Shown: positions 1-8,095, counted from the first letter of the stretch. The stretch: 64,000 nt of DNA from Microbacterium cremeum (GCF_015277855.1 NZ_CP063812.1:1550001-1614000), one strand, 5' to 3'. Made by a program: numbers and translations. Notes: generated from the letters alone by a model not told the origin.

Positions 1-6
1 ACCGTC

Positions 7-28
7 GAAAAATATCCCTGATCAGGGA
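7..28 (-). terminator. Intrinsic terminator after tRNA-Leu
   Basis: On the minus strand a perfect palindrome (TCCCTGATCAGGGA, 15-28) is followed by a T-rich run, 16 nt beyond the 3' end of tRNA-Leu. The stem is short (5 bp around a GATC loop), but the T-run makes it a plausible intrinsic terminator. Confidence 0.6.
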
Positions 29-43
29 ATGAAAATGACCTGT

Positions 44-124
44 GCGGAAGGTGGGACTTGAACCCACACGCCCGAAGGCACAGGAACCTAAATCCTGCGT
101 GTCTGCCAGTTTCACCACTCCCGC
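44..124 (-). tRNA. tRNA-Leu (UAG)
   Basis: Read on the minus strand, the gene has a 7-bp acceptor stem (GCGGGAG with CTTCCGC, one G-U pair), an anticodon stem CAGGA/TCCTG around the loop TTTAGGT (anticodon UAG, reading CUA/CUN), a class II long variable arm and a T arm with GGTTCAAGTCC. The 3' CCA is not encoded. The ORFs that cross it are shadows. Confidence 0.96.
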
Positions 125-187
125 GAGTCCGTTCAGTCTACTGACGCGCCTGCGCGGGAGCTGTAGGGTGAGCCCCCGGAACGGGTG

Positions 188-400
188 TCAGCGACGGATG
201 CCGAACAGGAAGTAGCTGGCGGGTCCGAGCCAGTTGACGAGGATGACCGGGATCCACACAGGCTTGGGGCCGCGCACGCTCCGGGCGTCGCGATGCGCGA
301 GGTCCCAGAACGCCAGGAACGCGAACGCCACCTGCACGATGCCGGCCAGGCCCAGCCCGGTCTTGGCCGCGGGGGAGAGGTCGGTCTTCGCCTTGGTCAT
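188..400 (-). CDS. Small PLDc_N-type membrane protein
   Basis: This encodes 70 residues with two predicted membrane segments: roughly residues 14-33, and a C-terminal one around PVWIPVILVNWLGPASYFLF. The layout, with a W-P-V-x3-V-N-W-L-G-P core and a basic tail, matches the short phospholipase D N-terminal (PLDc_N) membrane domain that occurs alone in many actinobacteria; its role is unknown. The ATG at 400 was chosen because an AGGGAC-like ribosome site lies just upstream. A longer in-frame ORF to 640 exists but lies antisense to tadA. The gene is divergent from tadA. Confidence 0.75.
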   Translation of the reverse strand: MTKAKTDLSPAAKTGLGLAGIVQVAFAFLAFWDLAHRDARSVRGPKPVWIPVILVNWLGPASYFLFGIRR

Positions 401-503
401 CGTCGTCCCTTCGGTCGGTCCCTCCATCCTGCCGCGTACGGCCGGCCTGTGCATCTGTGGATAACTTCCGGATGCCGCAGCGCCGAGTTGCGAGGATGCT
501 TCG

Positions 504-1652
504 GTGTCCCTTTCCGCCGCGCCCGTCGCCTCGATCGTCGCCGAGCGCGTACGGGAGCGGCTGCGGGCGGAGCGGTCGGACCCGTCGCGGGATCCCGAGT
601 TCGCGGCGCAGGTCGCACGGACTGAGGTGCGGCGGCACAACGACTTCGCGCTCGCCCGAGGGCTGGCGCCGGTCGACGACGAGTCCGCGTGCGTGCGCGA
701 GGTGCTCGCCTCGGTCGTCGGGTACGGGCCGCTGCAGGCCTACCTCGACGATCCGACGGTCGAGGAGCTGTGGATCAACGCGCCCGACCGCATCTTCGTG
801 GCGCGCGACGGGGTGCCGGAGCAGACGCCGCTCGTGCTCACCGACACGGCCGTGCGCGACCTCGTCGAGCGGATGCTGCAGTCCACGGGGCGCCGGGTCG
901 ACCTCTCGCAGCCGTTCGTCGACGCGTCGCTCCCCGACGGGTCTCGTCTTCATGTCGTGATCCCCGACATCACACGCCGGCACTGGGCGGTGAACATCCG
1001 CAAGTTCCTGCCCGCGTATCGCGACCTCGGTCGGCTGGTCGCAGCTGGCTCGCTCGCGCCCGACGCGGCACGGCTGCTCCGCGACGCAATGGCTGCCGGC
1101 AGCTCGGTGCTGGTATCGGGCGCGACGCATGCCGGCAAGACCACCCTTCTCGGTGCGCTCATCGGCGCCTGCCCGCCCGAGCATCGCATCGTCACGGTCG
1201 AGGAGACCTTCGAGCTGGCGGTGGCCGCGCCGGATCTGGTCGCACTGCAGGGCCGCCAGCCGAGCCTGGAGGGCACGGGCGAGGTCACGCTGCGGCGGCT
1301 GGTGAAGGAGGCGCTGCGCATGCGCCCCGACCGCCTCGTCGTCGGTGAGGTGCGCGACGCCGAGGCCCTCGACCTGCTGCTCGCGCTCAACACCGGCGTG
1401 CCCGGCGCCGCCACCATCCACGCCAACTCGGCGCGCGAGGCGCTCGCCAAGCTCGCGGCGCTCCCTCTCCTGGCCGGACGCAACATCGACGCCGCCTTCG
1501 TGCTGCCGGCGGTCGCGTCATCGGTGTCACTCGTCGCACACTGCCAGCGCTCGCCCTCCGGCGCTCGCCGCGTCGTCGAGATCGTCGCGCCCACCGGCGT
1601 GGCGGACGGGGTCATCGAGGCGCGGACCATCTACCGGGCGGACGCCGCGTGA
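504..1652 (+). CDS. tadA: Tad/Flp pilus secretion ATPase TadA (CpaF family)
   Basis: This is a 382-residue hexameric secretion ATPase that powers assembly of Flp/Tad pili at the cytoplasmic face of the membrane. The Walker A motif GATHAGKT is at residues 206-213, the Asp-box VTVEETFEL follows, and the Walker B/His-box region contains GEVRDAEALDLLLALNTG and then ATIHANS. The N-terminal region (about 1-170) is the usual GYGPLQAYLDDPTVEELWIN platform. The GTG start at 504 is preceded by GAGG at a spacing of 8 nt. The stop overlaps the GTG of tadB by one codon, so the genes are translationally coupled. It is the first gene of the tad operon, which is interrupted two genes later by an integrated element. 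Confidence 0.93.
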   Translation: MSLSAAPVASIVAERVRERLRAERSDPSRDPEFAAQVARTEVRRHNDFALARGLAPVDDESACVREVLASVVGYGPLQAYLDDPTVEELWINAPDRIFVARDGVPEQTPLVLTDTAVRDLVERMLQSTGRRVDLSQPFVDASLPDGSRLHVVIPDITRRHWAVNIRKFLPAYRDLGRLVAAGSLAPDAARLLRDAMAAGSSVLVSGATHAGKTTLLGALIGACPPEHRIVTVEETFELAVAAPDLVALQGRQPSLEGTGEVTLRRLVKEALRMRPDRLVVGEVRDAEALDLLLALNTGVPGAATIHANSAREALAKLAALPLLAGRNIDAAFVLPAVASSVSLVAHCQRSPSGARRVVEIVAPTGVADGVIEARTIYRADAA

Positions 1653-2506
1653 TCGTCGTGTGGGGCGCGGTCCTCGCTGCGGGGCTGCTGCTGACGGCGT
1701 CGCCGTGGCTCTGGCCCGCCGGTGCGCGCCGCCTCCCCGAGCGCAGCACGGGGAGGGTTCATCGGCTCCTAGCCGAGGCCGGCTTCGGGCGCTCCTCGGT
1801 CACCTCGGTGACCGCGGTGGCCATCGGCTGCGGTGCGCTGGCCGCCGCGGTCGCGTGGCTCATCGCGCCGGTCGGTGCCCTGTGCCTTGTCGCGGCCGTC
1901 GCGGGCATCGCGGCGCCGTTCGCGTGGCTGCGAGCCCGCCGTTCACGGCTGCAGCGGACCCGCCGCGGGCTGTGGCCCGACGTGTGCGATCTGCTGATCG
2001 CGTCGGTGCGGGCGGGGATGTCGCTTCCCGACGCGGTGAGCAGCCTCGCCGACTCGGCTCCCGCCGAGCTTCGGCCCGCGTTCGCGGCGTTCGCCCGAGA
2101 CATGACCGCGTCGGGCCACTTCGACTCGTCTGCGCTGCGCCTGAAGGCGACCCTGGCCGACCCGATCGCCGACCGCATCGTCGAGACTCTGCGGATGGCG
2201 CGACAGGTCGGCGGCACCGAGATCACCGTGGTCCTCCGTGCGCTCGCAGCGTCGGTGCGCGCGGATGCCGCACTGCGCGCCGAGGTCGAGTCGCGGCAGT
2301 CCTGGATCCGCGGGGCTGCCGTGCTGGGCGTGTCAGCCCCGTGGGTGATCCTCGCTCTCCTGGCGATGCGACCCGAGGGGGCGCGGGCGTACGCCAGCCC
2401 CGCGGGAATCGTGCTCATCCTGGCCGGCGCCGCAGTGTCGTTCGTCGCCTATCGCGTCATGATCAGGCTCGGCCGGCTGCCCGAACCGCGGCGGTGGTTC
2501 GGATGA
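1649..2506 (+). CDS. tadB: Tad pilus inner-membrane platform protein TadB
   Basis: This 285-residue protein of the type II secretion F family is the inner-membrane scaffold of the Tad pilus machine. There are hydrophobic segments at the N-terminus (residues 1-20), around 50-95 (two segments) and at the C-terminus (two segments before residue 275). The central soluble GspF-like domain contains DLLIASVRAGMSLPDAVSSL and a later RMARQVGGTEITVVLRAL, the pattern of TadB. The GTG start overlaps the tadA stop, and the stop overlaps the tadC ATG (ATGA). Confidence 0.88.
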   Translation: MIVVWGAVLAAGLLLTASPWLWPAGARRLPERSTGRVHRLLAEAGFGRSSVTSVTAVAIGCGALAAAVAWLIAPVGALCLVAAVAGIAAPFAWLRARRSRLQRTRRGLWPDVCDLLIASVRAGMSLPDAVSSLADSAPAELRPAFAAFARDMTASGHFDSSALRLKATLADPIADRIVETLRMARQVGGTEITVVLRALAASVRADAALRAEVESRQSWIRGAAVLGVSAPWVILALLAMRPEGARAYASPAGIVLILAGAAVSFVAYRVMIRLGRLPEPRRWFG

Positions 2507-3435
2507 TCGCGATGGGCACGAGCGACGTCGCCTATGCCGTCGTCCTCGGCACGGCACTCGGGGCCGGACTCTGCCTGCTCTTCTCCCTCGCACCGCGATG
2601 GGGCGCTCCCAGTCTCGCCCGGCGCATCGCGCCGTACATCCGCGACGTGACCGACGGCCGGGGGCTCGACGTCACCGTGGGCGGCCGGCGCGAGCTGCGG
2701 TCGACCTGGCACGCCGTCGCGCGACGGCTAGCAGGCATGGCCGGTGGCGACGACGCACTCACCCGACGCCTGCGCCGCGCCGCCTGGCCCATCGACACGG
2801 CGCAGTTCCGCGCGCGCCAGCTCGCCTGGGCGATCGGCGGTCTCGCCGCGGGCGGGGCGCTGGTCGTGATCCTCGTGCTCGCAGGCAATGCCACGCCCGC
2901 TCTCGGTCTCGTCCCGGTGCTCGCAGCCGTCGGCGCCGCGCTCGGATACGACGCATGGCTCACGCGTGCGGCTCGAGCGCGCAGCGCACGCATCGAGGAC
3001 GAGCTCCCGACGGTCCTGGAGTTCCTCGCGCTCTGCCTGTCCGCCGGAGAGGGAATCCTGGACTCCCTCCGCCGCGTCAGCGAGATCGGCGCGGGCGATC
3101 TGACCGCGGAGCTCCGCGGCGTCGTCGTCGCCGTCGGCACCGGCTCGGCGCTGTCGGAGTCGTTGAGCGGCCTCTCCGCCCGGCTCGACGTCCCCGCGTT
3201 GTCTCGCGCGGTCGACCAGCTCGTCGCCGCCCTCGACCGCGGTGCCCCGCTCGCGCACGTGCTGCACGCCCAGGCACTCGATGCCCGTGAGGACGCCAAG
3301 CGAGGACTCATCGAGCGAGCCGGACGCAAAGAGATCTACATGCTCGTGCCACGCAAGAGTGGGTTCACACCTTTTCTGCTGGGGACTGCACATGGCCCGT
3401 GCGCCCACGCTCGGGGGCCTGCTCGCTGGCTCTGA
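2503..3435 (+). pseudogene. tadC: tadC 5' part, interrupted by an integrated element
   Basis: The first 282 codons of a GspF-family TadC protein are intact: N-terminal membrane segment, a membrane pair around residues 105-145, the cytoplasmic GspF domain with ELPTVLEFLALCLSAGEG, and the conserved ERAGRKEIYML just before the last membrane helix. At 3349-3350 the codon for the next Pro is cut. The reading frame then runs into foreign sequence and stops at 3433 after about 28 unrelated residues. The missing C-terminal helix and stop lie at 16293-16376. Joining 3350 to 16295 gives an uninterrupted 309-residue TadC. The truncated protein lacks its last transmembrane helix and is unlikely to work. 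Confidence 0.92.
3332..3378 (+). other. attL: attL, left junction of the integrated element
   Basis: Host tadC sequence ends at the dinucleotide CC (3349-3350). The arm at 3351-3378 is the inverted, imperfect partner of the arm at 16265-16292: I count about 22 of 28 positions identical after reverse complementing. Two symmetric arms around a 2-bp core are the normal form of a serine-integrase attP site. Here one half is at each end of the element, as expected after integration. The exact core is inferred from where the host and element alignments meet. Confidence 0.85.
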
Positions 3436-3585
3436 GCGCCGTCTGAGCGGTCTAACTGCTCCCGGCTGCCCAGCAGTACCCGGCAGGCAACCCACCGCAG
3501 TAGGGGGGGCGCAGGGGCAACACGCCGGTGCGGGCTGCTAGAAATTGCTCCTCTGACCAGGGCATTAGTCCCAATCAGCCCATAC

Positions 3586-3625
3586 TTGACGCGCGGATCT
3601 GGCAGGGGCTGACATAATAGTACCC
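3586..3625 (+). promoter_or_regulatory. Putative leaderless promoter for first element gene
   Basis: A TTGACG box (3586-3591) and an extended -10-like TGACATAAT (3610-3618) precede the ATG at 3626 by only 7 nt. Transcription would therefore begin at the start codon, giving a leaderless mRNA as is common in actinobacteria. The 21-nt spacer is long, so the -35 box may not count. The remaining left-end sequence, 3379-3585, holds no gene that I can support. Confidence 0.45.
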
Positions 3626-3916
3626 ATGGCCGCTACTGTCAACCTCGTGTGTCGAGTCGCAGGACACGGGCACGACGCGCGCCTTGTGTCGCGGTTTGAC
3701 GACAGGCGCAACGGTGAGTGGAAGCCCGCCCCGGGATTCGCGCCCACCTACGGTGAGGACTATGCCATCGTCTGGGGTCCGTCAGACACGGACCCGAAGG
3801 GCGAGATGCACGGGCGCTACAAGTTCCCTTGCGGGGCGGAGATCACGCAGGCACGGCTACACTCGCTATTGGACGAGGCACGCGCTCTCGGCCGCACGGA
3901 GATCAGCCTCGCCTGA
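3626..3916 (+). CDS. Hypothetical element protein
   Basis: This encodes 96 residues and I do not recognise a family. The sequence is soluble and mixed, with an aromatic and charged middle (GEDYAIVWGPSDTDPKGE) and a C-terminal helix (LHSLLDEARALGRTEISL). It is the first gene of the rightward module. The ATG follows a likely leaderless promoter, so no ribosome site is expected. A gap of about 130 bp separates it from the next gene. Confidence 0.6.
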   Translation: MAATVNLVCRVAGHGHDARLVSRFDDRRNGEWKPAPGFAPTYGEDYAIVWGPSDTDPKGEMHGRYKFPCGAEITQARLHSLLDEARALGRTEISLA

Positions 3917-4047
3917 CTCCCCGAATACTTGGCCCTCACGACCCGCTTGACGGGTAAGTCGGCTTCTAACTGAACAACCCCTAGGACCCTCAGCGGGGAC
4001 CTTTCATCCGGCACGTTCTTGTGCCTTCCGCTGAAGGGTCCCGGCCA

Positions 4048-4266
4048 ATGGCCAAATCACAACTACAGCGCCTCGCGATGGAGAAGGCGCAGGCGTTCGC
4101 ACCACGTACTGCCCCCGATCCCGAGCGCCGCGCAGCGGTCAGCCGCAACCTGGCCGAAGCCAAGATCGCCGCCTACATCGAGCGCACGCTCGCAGCTGCG
4201 CCACCCCTGAACCCCCAGCAGATTCGCACGCTGACGGGGCTGCTGCGCGCAGGGGGCCAGCGATGA
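4048..4266 (+). CDS. Small hypothetical helical protein
   Basis: This encodes 72 residues that are almost entirely helical, rich in Ala, Arg and Gln, ending in LNPQQIRTLTGLLRAGGQR. Short proteins with this kind of P-x-L-x-P/N-Q-x3-L-x2-L-L tail are frequent near the replication genes of small actinobacterial prophage-like elements; that comparison is from memory. The ATG at 4048 was preferred to the in-frame start at 4021 because GAAGGG lies about 10 nt upstream. The stop overlaps the next ATG (ATGA). Confidence 0.65.
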   Translation: MAKSQLQRLAMEKAQAFAPRTAPDPERRAAVSRNLAEAKIAAYIERTLAAAPPLNPQQIRTLTGLLRAGGQR

Positions 4267-4406
4267 CCCCCGAAGAGTGGACCCGCGTCCTCGAATCTGC
4301 CAACCGTGACCGGCGCGAAGCGGCCCTGTACGGGGTGATCGTCGGCGTGAGCGCTATGGCGATGGTTGCTCTGGTAGCGCTCGCTGCGCTGGGGGTGCTG
4401 AAGTGA
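4263..4406 (+). CDS. 47-residue single-span membrane peptide
   Basis: This short gene starts in an ATGA overlap with the upstream stop and ends in a GTGA overlap with the next start, so it is coupled on both sides. The product has a polar, charged N-terminus (MTPEEWTRVLESANRDRRE) followed by a single hydrophobic helix of about 24 residues (AALYGVIVGVSAMAMVALVA and on). It is probably a small membrane protein of the element; its function is unknown. The coupling and the clean helix support it being real. Confidence 0.65.
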   Translation: MTPEEWTRVLESANRDRREAALYGVIVGVSAMAMVALVALAALGVLK

Positions 4407-4807
4407 GCCGCCGCACGGTCCGGGCCAACTACCCGAACAAGAAGCGCCTCAGCGAATCCGAGCAGACCGAGCTGCTGCGCTCCGGTCCTCATCCTGAGTG
4501 GTTCGAGGGTTGGGCAGAGCGCGGCGTCATGCTCGCGCGGATGACCAGCCACAGCTACGGATACTTCCACGTCTACAGCGACGGCAACGGGTCGTTCAAC
4601 TACGACTTCGCCGCGTGGGACACCGAGGAGGGCCTCCGCTGGGGCCTCCAGGCCCTGCACAGTCACCACGTAGGGCAGGGGCCGCGCGACCTCACCTACC
4701 CGAAGTGCGAGGACTGCCGGGGCGTCATGTACTTCACGCCTGACCAGGCCCCGCGCCTGCACATGGTCATCGAGCAGGACGAGGATGACTCGGAGGCCGA
4801 CGAATGA
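4403..4807 (+). CDS. Hypothetical element protein, coupled to replication gene
   Basis: This encodes 134 residues with a GTG start overlapping the previous stop; its own stop overlaps the ATG of the primase-polymerase gene. It contains an aromatic-rich centre (HSYGYFHVYSDGNGSFNYDF) and one CxxC pair (KCEDCRGVMYF) near the C-terminus that could bind zinc, then an acidic tail. No family is recognised. Its position suggests a replication accessory protein, which is inference only. Confidence 0.65.
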   Translation: MSRRTVRANYPNKKRLSESEQTELLRSGPHPEWFEGWAERGVMLARMTSHSYGYFHVYSDGNGSFNYDFAAWDTEEGLRWGLQALHSHHVGQGPRDLTYPKCEDCRGVMYFTPDQAPRLHMVIEQDEDDSEADE

Positions 4808-6756
4808 CCACGGCCGGAAGCAACCTCGGCACCGCGCTCAGTCTGGCTCGTGCGGGCTTCTACGTGTTCCCGATGACCCCCAGCGGCAAGTTCCTGCGGG
4901 GATTCAGCTGGGACCGGGGCGCCTCGCGGGACCGGGAGCAGATTCGGGAATGGTGGGCCAGCGACCCGCGTCAGCGTATCGGTGTCCACTGTGGACGGTC
5001 GGGCATCGTCGCAGTGGACGTGGATCGTAAGCACGGCAAGGACGGCTTCAAGAGCCTGAAGGCTGCGGGCCTCGAACTGCCGCGGACGTTCAGCTACACG
5101 AGCCGCAGCGGCCAGGGCGAGCACCACATCTACCGCGCACCGGCAGGGGAACAGCTCACCATCGACCGCGACCTCAACGGTATGCCCGGTGTGGACGTCC
5201 GTTCGGGCATCGGGATGGTCGCATACAACGGGCCAAAGCTGACCAAGAAGCCCCGGCTGGCACCGGCTCCTGAGTGGGCGCTCGTCCACAAGAAGGACGG
5301 CTGGGACTACGACATGGCCGACCTGGAGGCGTGGCTCGACGCCGAGGGCAGCAGCAACGACCCGACGCAGGAGGCCCGCGCAGCCAAGGCGCGCCGTATG
5401 GCAACGATCTTCCCTGAGGGCGGTGTAGACAACGGCGACCTGCTGTACAGGATCACTCCGCTGGTGTCCGGGCTGACGTGGGGCGACGGTCGCCGCGAGG
5501 CGTACGAGGCGGCGCGGGCACGATACACGAACGACTACCCCGACTCGAAGTACCTGATCGCGTTCGACCGGGCTTGGGCCAAGGCGATCACGCGGGTTGA
5601 GGCCGACGGAAAGAAGACTACTGCGGGCAAGGTGTCGCACGAGGTCACGGCCAAATCTGCGACCCAGTCCGGCATGCGCACGCTTCAGCTCACCCCGGCA
5701 TCGGCTATCAAGCCACGCCCGGTCAAGTGGCTGTGGGACGGCCGCATCGCTATCGGCACGTTGGCGCTGCTCGCGGGTCGGGAGGGCATCGGCAAGTCGA
5801 CGCTCGCGTACTGGCTCGTCGCACAGATCACCCGCGGGAAGCTGCCGGGTGAGTCGTACGGCAAGCCCCGCGCGGTGCTCATCGCCGCCACGGAGGACTC
5901 GTGGGCGTACACCATCGTGCCGCGCCTGATCGCTGCCAGGGCCGACCTCGACATGGTGTTCCGGGTCGCGGTGCGCAGCGCCGATGAGGTCTACGTCGGC
6001 ATGAACGTGATCAAGGATCTGAAGCTGCTGGAACAGGCTGCGGTGCAGGTCGAAGCGGGGCTGCTGCTGCTCGATCCGCTCATGAGCCGGCTCGGTGATC
6101 AGGACACGCACAAGGACTCCGAGGTTCGGGTCGCACTTGAGCCGATTGTTGACGTTGCCGACCGCGTGGGCATGTCGGTGCTCGGGCTCATCCATCACAA
6201 CAAGTCGGGCAGCACCGATCCACTCCAACTGATCATGGGCTCCAAGGCGTTCACCGCAGTAGCGCGCAGTGTCCACACGGTGGTGAACGACCCGGACGAC
6301 GAGGACGAAGAGCGCAAGCTGTTCGGCACCCCGAAGAACAACCTGGGGCGCACCAACCTGCCGACGCTGTCGTTCACCATCGCGGAGGCCATTGTGGACA
6401 CCGACGAGGGTCCCGCCAATACCGGACGGCTCGTGTGGGGCGCGGAGATCAGCGAGTCCATCGGTGCCGTCATGGAGCGTTCGGGCGCCGAGAACACCGA
6501 CCGCACGGCCATCAAGGAGGCCGCCGACTGGCTGCATGACTTCCTGTCGATGACGGGCGTGGTCGGGTCGGCACGCGTCAAGGAGGAAGGCCGCAAGGCG
6601 GGTCACTCGGAGTCGGCACTGAAGCGCGCCCGACGTCGTATCCAGGCCGAAACCCGTTCGGAGGGTTTCCCGCGGACGACGTTCTGGTACCTGCCCGGTG
6701 AGGAAGACGGTTCGAGTGGTGCCGCTGCTGGGCCAACCCCTGGGGAGAGTAAATGA
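4804..6756 (+). CDS. Primase-polymerase / RepA-like helicase fusion
   Basis: This encodes a 650-residue replication protein of the element. The N-terminal third (about residues 8-190) is a bifunctional primase-polymerase (Prim-Pol) domain: GFYVFPM, then an acidic metal-binding VAVDVD near residue 75, and a later GVDVRSGIGMVAYNGP. The C-terminal half is a RecA-fold RepA/DnaB-like ATPase with Walker A GREGIGKST near residues 325-333, a Walker B-like LLLLDPLM, and LIHHNKSGS as the sensor region. The C-terminus (DWLHDFLSMTG... and SESALKRARRRI) resembles the winged-helix tail found in RepA-type primase-helicases. It probably starts and unwinds replication of the excised circle. The stop overlaps a small downstream ORF, and a short-repeat region follows. 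Confidence 0.88.
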   Translation: MTTAGSNLGTALSLARAGFYVFPMTPSGKFLRGFSWDRGASRDREQIREWWASDPRQRIGVHCGRSGIVAVDVDRKHGKDGFKSLKAAGLELPRTFSYTSRSGQGEHHIYRAPAGEQLTIDRDLNGMPGVDVRSGIGMVAYNGPKLTKKPRLAPAPEWALVHKKDGWDYDMADLEAWLDAEGSSNDPTQEARAAKARRMATIFPEGGVDNGDLLYRITPLVSGLTWGDGRREAYEAARARYTNDYPDSKYLIAFDRAWAKAITRVEADGKKTTAGKVSHEVTAKSATQSGMRTLQLTPASAIKPRPVKWLWDGRIAIGTLALLAGREGIGKSTLAYWLVAQITRGKLPGESYGKPRAVLIAATEDSWAYTIVPRLIAARADLDMVFRVAVRSADEVYVGMNVIKDLKLLEQAAVQVEAGLLLLDPLMSRLGDQDTHKDSEVRVALEPIVDVADRVGMSVLGLIHHNKSGSTDPLQLIMGSKAFTAVARSVHTVVNDPDDEDEERKLFGTPKNNLGRTNLPTLSFTIAEAIVDTDEGPANTGRLVWGAEISESIGAVMERSGAENTDRTAIKEAADWLHDFLSMTGVVGSARVKEEGRKAGHSESALKRARRRIQAETRSEGFPRTTFWYLPGEEDGSSGAAAGPTPGESK

Positions 6757-6929
6757 CTGGCCCAACTAACCCCACTGGCCTAACTGGCCCAACTGGCCCA
6801 ACAGTCGCAATCAGTGCAGTCGGGCCAGTCGGTGCAGTCAGCCGGGTCCCCGCGCGCGCGAGCCAACTGGCTCCGGGTTGTGTGGACATTTCACGTGCTG
6901 CGGGGGAGGACACCGATGAGCGCCGATGA
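6753..6929 (+). CDS. Possible 58-residue peptide with TGPT repeats
   Basis: An ORF opens in an ATGA overlap with the replication-gene stop and encodes TGPTNPTGLTGPTGPT followed by a Gly/Val/Ala-rich stretch. It ends overlapping the WhiB gene in another frame. It may be a real coupled peptide. Equally, the repeats may be DNA elements such as iterons, with the ORF incidental; composition alone cannot decide. Confidence 0.35.
   Translation: MTGPTNPTGLTGPTGPTVAISAVGPVGAVSRVPARASQLAPGCVDISRAAGEDTDERR
6755..6838 (+). repeat. Short direct repeats after the replication gene (possible iterons)
   Basis: The unit ACTGGCC(C/T) occurs at least four times between 6755 and 6800, three of them inside AACTGGCC(C/T)AACT-like contexts. 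It is followed on the same strand by inverted GGGCCAGTC and by two further GTGCAGTC copies. Clustered short repeats directly behind a primase-helicase gene are where initiator-binding iterons are usually found, so this is a candidate origin. Confidence 0.45.
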
Positions 6930-7215
6930 CGCTTGGAATGACCTGAACGCAGCGTTGGAGCACTACGCCCCACCGTGCGCGGGCCACGCCACCTTCACCG
7001 CCGATTCTCGGACCGACGAGCAACGGGCCGAGTGCGCGTCAATCTGCGCGCGGTGCGCGGTCAGTGACCTCTGTAACCACTACGCCACCGCAGCCGCCGA
7101 CTCGGGCTTCTGGGCAGGGGCCGAACGATCAGCGAAGCGCAGGCGCGCCAGGTCAACCACCGACGCCGGGGCGGTCACACCCGGCAACCATCAACAGAAG
7201 GAAGAACCATCATGA
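6916..7215 (+). CDS. WhiB-like iron-sulfur regulator
   Basis: This 99-residue protein carries the WhiB pattern: a first Cys in APPCAGH, then ICARCAVSDLC giving the C-x2-C-x5-C cluster, then a GFWAG turn in place of the usual GVWGG and a basic AKRRRAR tail. WhiB-like proteins hold a [4Fe-4S] cluster, bind the primary sigma factor and adjust transcription. An additional Cys (AEC) lies just before the cluster. The ATG at 6916 is preceded by GGGGGAGGA. A longer frame opening at 6814 overlaps the repeats and is less likely. It probably controls element genes. Confidence 0.8.
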   Translation: MSADDAWNDLNAALEHYAPPCAGHATFTADSRTDEQRAECASICARCAVSDLCNHYATAAADSGFWAGAERSAKRRRARSTTDAGAVTPGNHQQKEEPS

Positions 7216-7778
7216 GCAAGTCAACCCCGCTGTCCGTACAGAACGCGTTCAACGACAAGCTGAAGAGCTCCCAGGAGCAGGCCGCAGCCGTCAGGGCGGC
7301 GCACGCCCAGGCTCGCCAGGCGATCAAGGACAACCCCCGGCTGTCCGCCGAGGCGAAGAAGGACGACCTCGCCGCCCTGTCCAAGGACACCCGCGCCAAG
7401 CTGGACGCCCTGAAGGACGAGCAAGAGTCGTTCGTGAAGGGACTGCGCGACAAGGTCGAGAAGGAGTTCCGGGGAAACCAGCCCGCCGACGCCGCCAGCA
7501 TGGTGAGCCGGCGAGACGCCGCCGACCGCGCACGCAAGCTCGACGAGCGCGAGGCGATGGAAGTGCTGCAGGAGGCGATCGCGGGCAACGACCCGGACTT
7601 CGCCCACGCGATCGGCACCCGCTCCCGGAGCCACGGGTGGGTCGGCGTGGCTGAGGTCTACCAGGGAGCCTTCCCCGAGACTGCCGGTTCGGCGGAGGCG
7701 CTGGCCTACCTCGATGAGAACACGGGGGCCGGGTACAACCTGTTCAACAGTGCGACTTTCTCGGCACCGACCGACTGA
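7212..7778 (+). CDS. Hypothetical coiled-coil protein of the element
   Basis: This encodes 188 residues. The first 120 are strongly helical and charged (many Lys, Glu, Ala and Gln), predicted as a coiled coil. The remainder contains HAIGTRSRSHGWVGVAEVYQ and a C-terminal SATFSAPTD. The ATG overlaps the WhiB stop and GAAGGAAG lies upstream. I do not recognise the family. The shape recalls phage scaffolding or accessory structural proteins, but there is no capsid gene here to support that. It is the last gene of the first rightward module. Confidence 0.7.
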   Translation: MSKSTPLSVQNAFNDKLKSSQEQAAAVRAAHAQARQAIKDNPRLSAEAKKDDLAALSKDTRAKLDALKDEQESFVKGLRDKVEKEFRGNQPADAASMVSRRDAADRARKLDEREAMEVLQEAIAGNDPDFAHAIGTRSRSHGWVGVAEVYQGAFPETAGSAEALAYLDENTGAGYNLFNSATFSAPTD

Positions 7779-7840
7779 TCACAGACTGGGCGCGGGTTGG
7801 TGGACCTTTCACCGCGTCCTGCTGGGGTGCATCCCAGCGC

Positions 7841-7877
7841 CCGGAGGCCTCTCTCGCGCTGCGAGGGGGGTCTCCGG
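7841..7877 (+). terminator. Hairpin after the replication module
   Basis: An imperfect inverted repeat with outer arms CCGGAG and CTCCGG lies 63 nt after the stop at 7778. There is no T-run, so it is at best a weak or Rho-assisted terminator. The rest of the 7779-8095 gap holds an SOS box and no gene. Confidence 0.4.
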
Positions 7878-8062
7878 TGTATGTGGGCGGAAGCGCGGGG
7901 CTAGGCCGCGAGAAGGGCGCTCAGACGCGCTCGCCAGGACGGGCGCACCACGGCCACACGGCTAGCACGGACCATCGAACGCACTCAGCGTATTGCGCAG
8001 TACAGAGTGCAAGAAGTCAACAATTTGCTCACTAGGCCCCCAGTGAGCCATAGTTCACGGGT

Positions 8063-8078
8063 TAGAACATTTGTTCGA
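8063..8078 (+). promoter_or_regulatory. LexA (SOS) box upstream of recombinase operon
   Basis: TAGAACATTTGTTCGA matches the actinobacterial LexA operator TCGAAC-N4-GTTCGA: the inner GAAC-N4-GTTC is perfect and one outer half is complete. It lies 17 nt upstream of the GTG at 8096 and its AAGGAG ribosome site, exactly where a repressor of the recombinase operon would sit. I infer that the operon is induced by DNA damage. Confidence 0.75.
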
Positions 8079-8095
8079 TCTACCAAGGAGCCACC

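Noticed and set aside
138..1421. Long minus-strand frame of 427 codons over tadA
   Set aside because: It is Arg/His/Gly-rich with no motif, runs antisense to clear tadA motifs, and crosses the small membrane protein gene: a GC-rich shadow.
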